Below, piece by piece: positions 5,267-12,113 of a DNA stretch of 27,788 bases (its first letter is position 1; each line of letters begins with the position of its first letter). The translations under genes and the position numbers were made by a program. Below the pieces are notes generated by a model that worked only from the letters and a program-made list of their open reading frames with translations, was not told where the DNA came from and did not search any database. Origin of the DNA: a virus; the IMG/VR virus record IMGVR_UViG_3300028196_001095, positions 1 to 27,788 of that record; one strand, 5' to 3'.

Positions 5267-6325
5267 ATGATAAATTTAATTGCGCCCATAAATACTTTGG
5301 GTTACGGGGTAGCGGGATACAATATACTTAAAGAATTATACAAGATAGATAACTCTGTATCCCTCTATCCCATTTCTCAGCCGCAAGATTTTGAAAGCGA
5401 AGAACTTTATGCGGCAATATCAAATCAAGAAAGATGTCTTATTGATAGACCCTGTGTTAAAATCTGGCATCAAAATGATTTGACCACCAGAGTTGGTAAT
5501 GGAAAGTTTATAGGCTTTCCAATCTTTGAGCTTACTCATTTTAACGCAAAGGAAATAACAAGCCTTCATCATTGTAATAAAATATTTGTTTGTTCTAAAT
5601 GGGCTAAACAAATTATCTTACAAAATACAAAATTTAAAGATGAAGATGTGCATGTTGTGCCTCTAGGTGTTGATAATAATATATTCTCACCATCAGCCGT
5701 TTCAGGAAGAAAGCCTACTGTATTTTTTAACTGCGGTAAATGGGAAAAAAGAAAAGGTCACGATATACTTCTAGAATGCTTCAACAATGCCTTTTCTGAG
5801 AATGATGATGTGGAACTATGGATGATGTGTGATAATCCATTTATAGGAGAGGGTAATAAAAATTGGCAAGACCTCTATAAAAATTCTAAGCTAGGAAGCA
5901 AAATAAGAATTATACCAAGGCAGAAAACTCATCAAGATGTAATGAGCATTATGCGGCAGGCTGATTGTGGTGTATTTCCCTCAAGGGCAGAAGGTTGGAA
6001 TCTTGAGTTACTAGAAATGATGTCTATGGGCAAACATGTTATTACAACTAATTACTCTGCACATACAGAATTTTGCACTCCGGTAAACTCAAGACTTATA
6101 AATATTAACAATTTAGAAACAGCTTTTGATGGCGTATTTTTTGATGGTCAGTTGGGGCTTTGGGCAGAAATTGCTCAAGATCAAAAGGATGTTACAATAG
6201 AATATATGAGAGATGTTCATACGTTAAAACAAGATGGACAACTTACTACAAACCAAAACGGTATAGATACCGGAAAACAATTTAGTTGGAAAAATTCAGC
6301 ACAGGAGTTGATAAATGGATTATGA
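5267..6325 (+). CDS. Glycosyltransferase, GT4-like (GT-B fold)
   Basis: This is a 352-residue retaining-type glycosyltransferase. The N-terminal domain has the short glycine-rich opening (NTLGYGVAGYNILKEL) typical of group 1 acceptor domains. The linker VVPLGVDNNIFSP (about 130-142) and the start of the donor domain (FNCGKWEKRKGHDILLECF) follow. The donor-binding signature is S239-R-A-E242-G-W-N with ELLEMMSMGKHVITTN after it, where E242 and the following Glu contact the nucleotide sugar. Possible targets are virion glycans, host surface sugars or modified DNA bases; the context does not decide. It starts at ATG 5267 right after element 2, with only AGGAAAC as ribosome site, and overlaps the protease gene by 11 bases. 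Confidence 0.85.
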   Translation: MINLIAPINTLGYGVAGYNILKELYKIDNSVSLYPISQPQDFESEELYAAISNQERCLIDRPCVKIWHQNDLTTRVGNGKFIGFPIFELTHFNAKEITSLHHCNKIFVCSKWAKQIILQNTKFKDEDVHVVPLGVDNNIFSPSAVSGRKPTVFFNCGKWEKRKGHDILLECFNNAFSENDDVELWMMCDNPFIGEGNKNWQDLYKNSKLGSKIRIIPRQKTHQDVMSIMRQADCGVFPSRAEGWNLELLEMMSMGKHVITTNYSAHTEFCTPVNSRLININNLETAFDGVFFDGQLGLWAEIAQDQKDVTIEYMRDVHTLKQDGQLTTNQNGIDTGKQFSWKNSAQELINGL

Positions 6326-7250
6326 TTTTGATGATGTAGATCTTACACCTAGACAAATATTAAATCTTTATAAGGGTGGTTTTGTAGGTAGCGTATGCGA
6401 TCCAGAAGACACGGCGGCTCTGCTGGCAGAACTTCCTACTCCTGTGTTTGGGGCTTCTGCTCATAGTCTATATGGATCTGGTAAAGGTAAGTTAAGCCTT
6501 CCTTTTAAAGCTTTATTAGATTTTGATTCCGGTTTTGGTCCATCAGAAAAGCAGACCACGGGGGATTGTGTTTCTCATTCCACTAGAAATGCTGTAGACA
6601 TTACTCGCGCGGTAGAAATTAAAAATGGAGATAGGGAGGATTTCGTTGCTCGCGGCGCAACGGAGGCTATATATCAGTCAAGAAGCCATATGGGACAGGG
6701 TATGACTTGTTCTGGTGCTGCTAGATATGTTCATCAGAACGGCGGGGTGTTAGTTAGAAAAGATTATGGAGATGTAGATCTATCTAAATATAATTCTAGC
6801 TTGGGAGCGAGAAAGAAAATACCAAATAATGTGTATAAAACAGAGGCTCAAAAGCACCAAGTTAAAACAATATCAAACATCAGAACTATAGAAGAGGCTA
6901 GAGATGCGCTGGCTAATGGCTATGCTCTTTCTGTATGCTCTGGGTACGGCTTTTCTTCTAGAAGGGATAGTAATGGTATCGCTAAAAGATCTAGCGGTTG
7001 GAATCACGCTATGTGTTGGATCGCTTGTGATGATACAAACGAAAGATTAAAAGAAACGCTATACCTAGTTCAAAATAGCTGGGGCAAATGGAATAGTGGT
7101 CCAAGGGTAAATGGGCAACCAGAAGGTAGCTTCTGGATTAGAGAGAAAGATGCTAGAGGCATGTTATCGGGCGGTGGCGGCTGGGTGTTCAGCGATGTAG
7201 ATGGGTTCCCAGCTAGAAAAATAGATTGGACAATCAATGAGGTATTTTGA
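6315..7250 (+). CDS. Papain-like (C1-type) cysteine peptidase
   Basis: This 311-residue protein has the catalytic landmarks of the papain fold. Gln80 and Cys85 lie in KQTTGDCVSHS (oxyanion Gln and nucleophile), His231 in GWNHAMCW, and Asn254 in LVQNSWGKW. About 60 residues precede the catalytic core, and I see no signal peptide, so it is either cytoplasmic, virion-borne, or released by a holin. It overlaps the upstream glycosyltransferase by 11 bases, and its TGA overlaps the next ATG (ATGA). It is followed by membrane proteins and a holin-like gene, so a lysis or envelope-penetration role is possible. Capsid maturation is an alternative. Catalysis is well supported; the substrate is unknown. 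Confidence 0.8.
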   Translation: MDYDFDDVDLTPRQILNLYKGGFVGSVCDPEDTAALLAELPTPVFGASAHSLYGSGKGKLSLPFKALLDFDSGFGPSEKQTTGDCVSHSTRNAVDITRAVEIKNGDREDFVARGATEAIYQSRSHMGQGMTCSGAARYVHQNGGVLVRKDYGDVDLSKYNSSLGARKKIPNNVYKTEAQKHQVKTISNIRTIEEARDALANGYALSVCSGYGFSSRRDSNGIAKRSSGWNHAMCWIACDDTNERLKETLYLVQNSWGKWNSGPRVNGQPEGSFWIREKDARGMLSGGGGWVFSDVDGFPARKIDWTINEVF

Positions 7251-7663
7251 TGAACACACAACAAAGAGCGATAATAGGGGTTGTAATTATAGCTGGTTTT
7301 ATTTTTTTTCAAAGTAAATCAGCAGAGTCGTTGACAACAAGCGATATACAGCCTATAATTGATGAGACGAGCGAGGCATTTGACGTAGCTCAGGCTAAGG
7401 TTTTTAATATTGTTCCTGATGATGACGACGAACCCTTGGGGCCAGATCCAGACGTTAATAAGTGTATATGCAAAGGTACTGGAAAGATAGTGCAGGGGGA
7501 TGGTCATACAACCGACTGTCCATATCACTCTGTGTCTAGTCCTGCTCCTGTGGTGAACGAGGTGGAGGTGGTAGAGATGGGGGCATACTGTCCTACAATA
7601 ACGGTAGAAAATCAAAAAAAAAATTACAGAAGACCTCTACTGTGGTTTCTACGGATGAGGTAA
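7250..7663 (+). CDS. Membrane protein with CxCxGxG zinc-like motif; probable 5' part of a frameshifted Trx fusion
   Basis: ATG 7250 overlaps the protease stop. Residues 7-20 are a membrane helix (RAIIGVVIIAGFIFFQ). An acidic stretch (DDDDEPLGPDPD) then leads to CICKGTGKIVQGDGHTTDCP, whose CxCxGxG core resembles DnaJ-type zinc motifs. In the zero frame the last 14 residues (NYRRPLLWFLRMR end) follow an A10 run at 7614-7623 and look unlike the rest. A -1 shift there joins the frame to the thioredoxin gene, giving a product of about 238 residues: anchor, cysteine motif, linker (QKTSTVVSTDEVKVKP) and thioredoxin. Either a short and a fused form are both made, or the A run is a sequence error. Confidence 0.65.
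   Translation: MNTQQRAIIGVVIIAGFIFFQSKSAESLTTSDIQPIIDETSEAFDVAQAKVFNIVPDDDDEPLGPDPDVNKCICKGTGKIVQGDGHTTDCPYHSVSSPAPVVNEVEVVEMGAYCPTITVENQKKNYRRPLLWFLRMR
7614..7650 (+). other. Candidate -1 frameshift site: A10 run plus hairpin
   Basis: Ten consecutive A residues (7614-7623) are read CAA AAA AAA AAT in the upstream frame, a permissive A-AAA-AAA slippery heptamer. Five bases further on, AGAAGACC (7628-7635) can pair with GGTTTCT (7644-7650) as a 7-bp stem with one bulged G and an 8-nt loop. Slippery run, spacer and stem-loop are the usual parts of programmed -1 shifting. Transcriptional slippage on A10 is an equal alternative. Confidence 0.45.
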
Positions 7664-7677
7664 AGGTAAAGCCAAGA

Positions 7678-7965
7678 ATGAAACAGGTTTTATTCTTTAC
7701 GGCAAGTTGGTGTGGCCCATGTCAGCAGTGGAAAAGAACAGAGTTGGCAAAATTTAAAACTAATCCTAAGTGGAAAATATCGGAAAAAGCAGACGCTATG
7801 ATAAGAATTGTGGATATTGACAAGCCGTCAAATAAGCAAATTATGTTTAGTAAGAAAACGAGGGTGGTTCCTGAGTTTGTTTTATTAGTAAACGGGAAAT
7901 ATGATTCTCATAAAACAGGTTTTCAGTCTGCCGAAACCATAGGAAAGATGTATAATAAGAAGTAG
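7678..7965 (+). CDS. Thioredoxin-like protein (possibly the C-terminal part of a fusion)
   Basis: This is a thioredoxin-fold protein with an intact CGPC active site (C12/C15 counted from ATG 7678) in the context FFTASWCGPCQQWK, and the cis-proline region VVPEFVLLVNGK later on. It would exchange disulfides or reduce target thiols. The chosen ATG 7678 has only weak ribosome sites (AAGG about 12 bases upstream). GTG 7642 is another possible start, and the frame stays open upstream through the A10 run into the preceding membrane gene. Expression may therefore come mainly from frameshifting, placing the domain at the membrane. A hairpin terminator follows the stop. A partner could be the class II RNR at 12184, but the tether argues for an envelope role. 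Confidence 0.8.
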   Translation: MKQVLFFTASWCGPCQQWKRTELAKFKTNPKWKISEKADAMIRIVDIDKPSNKQIMFSKKTRVVPEFVLLVNGKYDSHKTGFQSAETIGKMYNKK

Positions 7966-7972
7966 TGTTTAT

Positions 7973-7998
7973 ATCCTTCATCGGAAGGGTTTGTTTTT
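7973..7998 (+). terminator. Rho-independent terminator after the thioredoxin gene
   Basis: ATCCTTC (7973-7979) pairs with GAAGGGT (7984-7990), 7 bp with one T-G pair, across the tetraloop ATCG. It is followed by a T-rich tract (TTTGTTTTT). It lies 8 bases after the stop at 7965 and separates the 5267-7965 operon from the small membrane genes. Confidence 0.75.
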
Positions 7999-8021
7999 AG
8001 AAAAGGTAATTGGAGTAAGTT

Positions 8022-8198
8022 ATGGATAAGTTAAAATCGTTAGGTAAGTCTCGTAGATTCTGGGTTTCAGCAATCGGCCTTGCCGCAGTTGTAGCTTCCG
8101 ATCTTTTTGGAGTGGAATTGAATCAGGAGCAATTACTTGGTATCGTTACCATTGTTGCAGCTTGGGTTATTGGTGATACTGTACGAGAAACTAAATAG
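8022..8198 (+). CDS. Small two-helix membrane protein, holin-like (58 aa)
   Basis: ATG 8022 follows GGAG at 8012-8015. The 58-residue product has a basic N-terminus (DKLKSLGKSRR) and a first membrane helix (FWVSAIGLAAVVASDLF). A short amphipathic link (VELNQEQL) and a second hydrophobic helix (LGIVTIVAAWVIG) follow, ending in a charged tail (DTVRETK). Size, two helices and charged ends match small phage holins, and the layout KSRRFW...LNQEQLLGIV is one I recall from small phage membrane proteins. A pore role is inferred from shape and position near the peptidase, not shown by any diagnostic motif. It follows the terminator at 7973-7998. Confidence 0.65.
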   Translation: MDKLKSLGKSRRFWVSAIGLAAVVASDLFGVELNQEQLLGIVTIVAAWVIGDTVRETK

Positions 8199-8210
8199 TA
8201 GGAAAATAAA

Positions 8211-8516
8211 ATGGGTGAACTTAGTACGATTCAGTTAATTTTTATTGGTGTAGGAGTCGTTATTGCGGCTCCAGCTTTACTTGATTTATTGAAAGGGCTT
8301 TCTTTGCCCTCTATCAGTAGACCTAAAAAAGCTGTGAAACTATCTTCTACGGTTGTTCAGTGGGAGTCTCTTTACGATTCTTGCAAAGCCCTTTGTTTAA
8401 CAGAGGCTTGCAAGAAGTTAGACGAGGCATTCCCTCTGTTAGTAGAAAGAGATGAGAAATGCGAAAATCAAGACTCTCTTGAAACGGAGGATAAAATTGA
8501 AATCCTCAACGACTAG
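8211..8516 (+). CDS. Membrane protein with one N-terminal helix (101 aa)
   Basis: ATG 8211 lies 12 bases after the holin-like gene with AGGAAAA upstream. The N-terminal 30 residues contain one membrane helix (TIQLIFIGVGVVIAAPALLDLL). The rest is a soluble domain carrying three cysteines (SCKALCLTEACKKLDEAFPL) and an acidic tail. Its 3' end overlaps the start of the next gene by about 20 bases. No known family is recognised. In the context of consecutive single-helix proteins it may belong to a lysis or envelope group. Confidence 0.6.
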   Translation: MGELSTIQLIFIGVGVVIAAPALLDLLKGLSLPSISRPKKAVKLSSTVVQWESLYDSCKALCLTEACKKLDEAFPLLVERDEKCENQDSLETEDKIEILND

Positions 8517-8958
8517 AACCTGTATAGGTTTACTTATAGTTCTTATTGGTTTATTTTTGCCTCAAATTCAGGAACGGATTCCTGATTTGATACCCAAGCC
8601 CAGCGCTCCGGTTGTTGACATAAAAGAACCTACGCAGGAGATTAAAGAGAAAACCTTAAAGGTGGCAGAGAAAGTTACCGATGATAAAGATAGGTTGGAC
8701 CTTTGTATCTTTAATAAAGAGTTTTCAGAAAGAATATTGACATACAATACAGATGTTCAACAGGTAAACGATGTATATACAGAGGCCGCAAAGATTTTGT
8801 ATAAAGATTCTTTAAAAGGTAAGTACGATGGGTATAGTGAAGGCGTTATATCTCTAGTCTCAGGGGTTACTGGAAGCGAAAACCACCAGCTAACACAGTC
8901 AGAAAAGCGTCAGCTTGGTGAAGTGTTTTCTGGTCTTGCTTGGAATTTATCTCAATGA
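8497..8958 (+). CDS. Membrane-anchored hypothetical protein, TTG start (153 aa)
   Basis: I place the start at TTG 8497, which has a strong GGAGG (8486-8490) six bases upstream and puts a signal-anchor (RTCIGLLIVLIGLFLPQI) right at the N-terminus. An in-frame ATG at 8452 would overlap the previous gene by 65 bases with no good ribosome site. After the helix comes a proline-rich spacer (DLIPKPSAPVVDIKEPTQ), a charged helical stretch (EIKEKTLKVAEKVTDDKDR) and a helical domain ending GLAWNLSQ. The layout of anchor, spacer and coiled region resembles spanin-like or virion-assembly proteins, but no family match is clear. Confidence 0.6.
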   Translation: MKSSTTRTCIGLLIVLIGLFLPQIQERIPDLIPKPSAPVVDIKEPTQEIKEKTLKVAEKVTDDKDRLDLCIFNKEFSERILTYNTDVQQVNDVYTEAAKILYKDSLKGKYDGYSEGVISLVSGVTGSENHQLTQSEKRQLGEVFSGLAWNLSQ

Positions 8959-9344
8959 AAGTAAGGGTAACATTTATAGTATTAAAAAAGGACAACAACA
9001 TAAGCCCCGCAAGCGATCAGCATTTAAAAGTTTATCTTGATGATGATTATTTGTTTCCTTTTAAATATATATCCACAAAGAATGAGTATGAAACCTTAAA
9101 AGAAATTTCAGAACACTATCTTAGTGTAGATTTTGATTGGATGAAAAAAGATCTTTTTAGTTTTGAGGTCTTGAATAATGAAGAATGTGAGGTAATATAT
9201 ATAGCTTGTATTCCCCAGATAGGCGATTCAGAAAAAACAGGATCTTTTTACACTCTGCCCGAACTCTCCGATATAGGAATAGAACTAAAGAAAAATTATG
9301 AAAGAGCAATCTTTAAAAGAGGAAAATCCCCAGTCGGATGGTGA
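8955..9344 (+). CDS. Hypothetical protein, possibly degenerate Nudix-like (129 aa)
   Basis: ATG 8955 overlaps the preceding stop (ATGA), the coupling seen repeatedly here; a TTG at 8940 is a less likely start. The strand order (MKVRVTFIVLKK, a helix YETLKEISEHYLSVDF, then CEVIYIACIP and a late FYTLPELSDIGI) loosely recalls a Nudix fold. The Nudix box (GX5EX7REUXEEXGU) is absent, so any hydrolase activity is doubtful. The last 47 bases overlap the next gene. Treat it as an unknown cytoplasmic protein. Confidence 0.6.
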   Translation: MKVRVTFIVLKKDNNISPASDQHLKVYLDDDYLFPFKYISTKNEYETLKEISEHYLSVDFDWMKKDLFSFEVLNNEECEVIYIACIPQIGDSEKTGSFYTLPELSDIGIELKKNYERAIFKRGKSPVGW

Positions 9345-9645
9345 GACTATATCTCAGCTATTGATATACACAGAAGAAGATGGAAACATATACTTTTCAT
9401 GTGATTGGACAGATTCAGAAGATGCAGTCACAAGCATGGGGTCTATGTTGTATAGACTATCCGAAGGGCAATTAGTATCTGAAATTATGGATAATTTAAA
9501 GTCCCAATGTGTACTAGAAGAAAGAGTTGAAGACTATGAAAAAATATCTACACTATATAATAGTTTAAAGATATTGAAAAAATCAGTTAGCGAAATATCA
9601 GAAGATACCGTAGTCGTCAACCCTATAGATGCAACTACCTTTTAA
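9298..9645 (+). CDS. Hypothetical acidic protein (115 aa)
   Basis: The frame from ATG 9298 overlaps the preceding gene by 47 bases, and a weak purine-rich site (AAAGAAAAA) precedes it. The 115-residue product is acidic. It has a probable strand region (SQLLIYTEEDGNIYFSCDW), then helices (SMGSMLYRLSEGQLVSEIM and YEKISTLYNSLKILKKSV). Similar short proteins with EDG(N/D)...W followed by helices occur in phage genomes as uncharacterised genes. I assign no function. It ends 16 bases before the next gene. Confidence 0.6.
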   Translation: MKEQSLKEENPQSDGETISQLLIYTEEDGNIYFSCDWTDSEDAVTSMGSMLYRLSEGQLVSEIMDNLKSQCVLEERVEDYEKISTLYNSLKILKKSVSEISEDTVVVNPIDATTF

Positions 9646-9661
9646 TCACGGTGAGACTATT

Positions 9662-10291
9662 ATGCCAGTTCACAAAAAAATAGCTTGGGAAAGCTGGAAT
9701 GCTAAAGTTGACGTAGTATCTTCTATTGAGCCAGCGCAAGCAGGAGAAGAGGAAGATTATGAAATTGACCAAATGTCTCAATTTCCAATAGATCCCAGCT
9801 TTATTCTAGAGCAACAAAGAATCTTATACACCCCGATAGGTCCGTATCCAGAAGAGTCAATGCTGAAACCTTCCGATAGGTGGGATTGCTGGATGGGATA
9901 TACAAACTTCCCAGTTACTAACAAGATTTCTTCTGTTTTAAATAAGGATATAGATGGCATAGAAGCTTTGAAAATATTAGGTAAATATTCTTTTTTCATT
10001 GGTGTTGCTAGAATGTTTGATATATCGGACGTTAGGAAAGCTATTGAAGAAAGGTTATGTAACTATACGGAGAGTGAAATACTGTCAGACGAAGAAACTC
10101 AAGAGACGGTAGATTTAGTTAAGAGTCAACTTAAAAACAATAAATATTGGTCTATTTTAGTTTCTCCGCAGGGGAAAGTTGACTATATAGTTTCTGATTT
10201 TATGGATGAGATTTATTTAGATGGTCTAAATAGATTATTGGAATTGAAAAAACAGGCTGGCGGAATAATACTTAGGAGCAAAAGTGGATAA
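9662..10291 (+). CDS. Hypothetical protein (209 aa)
   Basis: I prefer ATG 9662, which follows GGTGAG (9651-9656). The in-frame ATG at 9629 lies inside the previous gene without a ribosome site. The 209-residue product opens MPVHKKIAWESWNAK, has an acidic segment around residues 30-40 (EEEDYEID), a Trp/Pro-rich patch (PSDRWDCWMGYTNFPVT) and several helices (IEALKILGKYSFFIGVARMF). No domain is recognised. Its end overlaps the GTG start of the sigma factor by 8 bases, so the two may be co-regulated. Confidence 0.6.
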   Translation: MPVHKKIAWESWNAKVDVVSSIEPAQAGEEEDYEIDQMSQFPIDPSFILEQQRILYTPIGPYPEESMLKPSDRWDCWMGYTNFPVTNKISSVLNKDIDGIEALKILGKYSFFIGVARMFDISDVRKAIEERLCNYTESEILSDEETQETVDLVKSQLKNNKYWSILVSPQGKVDYIVSDFMDEIYLDGLNRLLELKKQAGGIILRSKSG

Positions 10292-10787
10292 AGATATTGA
10301 AAATTACTTGAAGGATAAAAACATTCTAAACATTATGAATAAGGTTTCTTTTCCTTATAAGAACAATATAGACTGTGACGAAATTGATTCGATTAAAATG
10401 GATATATTATGGAATTGTATCAACAAATACGATTCAGATAGAGGATCTAAATTTACATCTTATTTGTATCAACAGCTTTCTTTTGCTTTTCGCAGCAGGG
10501 TAAAGAAAAAAAGAAGAGAATACTCTAGTGAGTTTATAGAGGATGGAACGTCTACGCGAGGAAGAATGCGTCTTCAAAGTTTAAGGAAAACAAGCTCTGA
10601 CATGAATTTTTATGATATTTTAGAAGGTTTGCCTGACGATGTTTCGGACATAATAAAACAAAGATTCATGGAAAATATGACGATGAAAGAAATAGGAAGT
10701 GCTAATGGCTACAGTAGAGAGACGGCTAGAAGAAAATTGTTAAAAGCTGTAAAAATATGCAAAGAAAAAAACAAGATTCAAATATGA
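10284..10787 (+). CDS. Sigma-70 family RNA polymerase sigma factor (small, phage-type)
   Basis: The start is GTG 10284, five bases after AGGAG (10274-10278). Residues 32-75 match sigma region 2, with the hallmark NKYDSDRGSKFTSYLYQQL that binds the core enzyme and the -10 element. A basic link (RVKKKRREY) leads to region 4 at about 113-158: a helix (LPDDVSDIIKQRFM), then the helix-turn-helix MTMKEIGSANGYSRETARR. At 167 residues it contains only the minimal pair of domains, like ECF or T4 gp55-type factors. It would redirect host RNA polymerase to phage, probably late, promoters. The virion gene at 10868 lies immediately downstream, behind candidate repeat sites. Confidence 0.85.
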   Translation: MDKDIENYLKDKNILNIMNKVSFPYKNNIDCDEIDSIKMDILWNCINKYDSDRGSKFTSYLYQQLSFAFRSRVKKKRREYSSEFIEDGTSTRGRMRLQSLRKTSSDMNFYDILEGLPDDVSDIIKQRFMENMTMKEIGSANGYSRETARRKLLKAVKICKEKNKIQI

Positions 10788-10793
10788 TTTGTG

Positions 10794-10820
10794 TATATAG
10801 AGTTGGACTTGGATATATAG
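10794..10820 (+). promoter_or_regulatory. TATATAG direct repeats, candidate late promoter region
   Basis: The 80-base gap between the sigma factor and the virion gene has two near-identical boxes, TATATAGAGT (10794-10803) and TATATAGTGT (10814-10823), exactly 20 bases apart. A TTGGAC lies between them (10804-10809). The A/T-rich TATA-type box recalls phage late promoters read by phage sigma factors. No housekeeping consensus is evident here, in contrast to the SSB and RNR promoters. Confidence 0.35.
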
Positions 10821-10867
10821 TGTAGGATACATGGAAAAAAAATACATTTATAACATGGAGAATGTTA

Positions 10868-11530
10868 ATGCCTGTTTCTACACAAGGTGATTATCTTAAA
10901 AACACTACTGGTGGGGCTTATGTGGCCCAAAAAGAAGGCGGTACTGTACTTGGCAATGTCACTACTGGTACTGTAATTACTAAGTCCTTGTCTCTTTTAG
11001 ATAATGGCGCACCCTATACTGCTACTCTTCCTTCGGAAAGAGCTAACGGTTTAGTTGCTAACCAAAAAGTTCTATCCGGTGGAACTTTCGCTTATGACGC
11101 TGCTGGAAAATATGTTATTCGTACAATTAGTGATACACTCTCTGGTGTTGCTAGCACAACGATGCTTATTCCTTCTAGAGCAAAAGAAGCTACTCCACCC
11201 ATTGCCAAGTTTAATCACGACTTTGGTGCGGATACAACTAGTTTGATGAGAAAGAATCGTTTTTCTCGCATTGGCTACTTAAATAACGGAAATAAGCTCA
11301 CTTCAAGAAGGTTGTGGCTTAATGCTGCTGGAACGGCTGCTGCTGCTCCTTCTACTTTAACCGGTGGGAATATGTGGGGTATTGCTGCAAGTGCAACCTC
11401 GGATAATCCAGACAATGCCGCTAATCCAACCAGAGCTATTCCGGGTGAACTTGTAATGAAGGTTGACTTCGTTACTCTTACTGTCGCCGGAGGTGACTTC
11501 TTCGACTACAAACCAATTACTGGTATGTAG
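10868..11530 (+). CDS. Probable virion structural protein (capsid or decoration type)
   Basis: ATG 10868 is seven bases from GGAG (10857-10860); the ATG at 10862 is too close to it. The 220-residue product is rich in Ala, Thr, Gly, Ser and Asn. It has no cysteine, no membrane segment and repeated beta-type segments (GGTVLGNVTTGTVITKSLSL, YVIRTISDTLSGVASTTM), as is common for capsid or decoration proteins. Codon use leans to GCT, ACT and GGT more than its neighbours, consistent with high expression. It is a single-gene unit bounded by its own upstream region and a strong terminator. I cannot match it to a specific fold, so the virion role is inferred from composition and context. Confidence 0.6.
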   Translation: MPVSTQGDYLKNTTGGAYVAQKEGGTVLGNVTTGTVITKSLSLLDNGAPYTATLPSERANGLVANQKVLSGGTFAYDAAGKYVIRTISDTLSGVASTTMLIPSRAKEATPPIAKFNHDFGADTTSLMRKNRFSRIGYLNNGNKLTSRRLWLNAAGTAAAAPSTLTGGNMWGIAASATSDNPDNAANPTRAIPGELVMKVDFVTLTVAGGDFFDYKPITGM

Positions 11531-11551
11531 AGAATTTTTTGGCTTTAACCG

Positions 11552-11583
11552 AGGGGGCGGGGTGTGTCTCGCCCCCTTTTTTT
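11552..11583 (+). terminator. Strong rho-independent terminator
   Basis: AGGGGGCG (11552-11559) pairs with CGCCCCCT (11570-11577), an 8-bp GC-rich stem over a 10-nt loop, followed by a run of T to 11583. It closes the virion protein gene at 10868-11530 and is the strongest terminator in the window. It separates this abundant transcript from the coiled-coil membrane gene at 11603. Confidence 0.9.
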
Positions 11584-11602
11584 ATACATAAGGAAAGTCA
11601 TC

Positions 11603-11944
11603 ATGAGCGAGGCATGGAGTTTAACTAGAGATATAGCAGAAGTCGTAGGAATGTTTCTTGTTCCCGTCATGGCTTGGGTTATGTATACTATATTAAGTCA
11701 TGGAAAACAAATCATAATTTTGGAGGAAAAAGTGAACGACTCCTTAAATAGAAGAATGGCTGGTATTGAAGAGAAGGTTGTGAGTATGGAAAGTAAAATA
11801 GAAAACAAGATAGACGGTCTTGAAAAAAATATTGTAGAGTGTAAAATAGCTATAAACAACAACGCCAGCAATCTCAATAGTATTGGTAATTCTATAACCA
11901 ATAAGTTTGATACCTTGATAGATAAAATTGAGGATATTAGATGA
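11603..11944 (+). CDS. Membrane-anchored coiled-coil protein (113 aa)
   Basis: The start ATG 11603 follows AGGAAAG (11591-11597). An upstream in-frame start at 11564 lies in the terminator and is rejected. The N-terminus has one membrane helix (VVGMFLVPVMAWVMYTIL). The remaining 75 residues form a long heptad-patterned coiled coil (KVNDSLNRRMAGIEEKVVSM, then IENKIDGLEKNIVECK and onward). One anchor plus a coiled rod could be a holin-associated, spanin-like or replisome-tethering protein; nothing distinguishes these. Its stop overlaps the next ATG (ATGA). Confidence 0.65.
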   Translation: MSEAWSLTRDIAEVVGMFLVPVMAWVMYTILSHGKQIIILEEKVNDSLNRRMAGIEEKVVSMESKIENKIDGLEKNIVECKIAINNNASNLNSIGNSITNKFDTLIDKIEDIR

Positions 11945-12111
11945 GCATAAAGTCTGTAATCATCAGAGAAATAATGGAAGAGTTTGGCGTTACCGAAGAA
12001 ATGGTAGACAAAGTTAAATCTGTTATTGATAATATTGATGTACAGAAATTTGATAACAGGACTATTATTAGTATAAAGACTAAAAATATATCAGTAATTA
12101 TAGATAAATGA
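11941..12111 (+). CDS. Small hypothetical protein (56 aa)
   Basis: ATG 11941 overlaps the preceding stop (ATGA), and the frame ends at TGA 12109-12111. The 56-residue product has an amphipathic helix (VIIREIMEEFGVTEEMVDKV) and an Ile-rich strand-like tail (TIISIKTKNISVIIDK). Translational coupling suggests it works with the membrane coiled-coil protein upstream. It has no family resemblance that I know. The RNR promoter begins three bases after its stop. Confidence 0.55.
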   Translation: MSIKSVIIREIMEEFGVTEEMVDKVKSVIDNIDVQKFDNRTIISIKTKNISVIIDK

Positions 12112-12113
12112 AA

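Noticed and set aside
5031-5270. Plus-strand open frame overlapping the end of 4643-5158 and element 2
   Set aside because: It is out of frame with a well-supported gene, and its second half is the hairpin region. There is no ribosome site.
7678-7965. Thioredoxin as dedicated partner of the class II RNR
   Set aside because: Plausible in general, but the genes lie 4 kb apart in different transcription units and the thioredoxin appears tethered to a membrane protein. I did not claim a pair.
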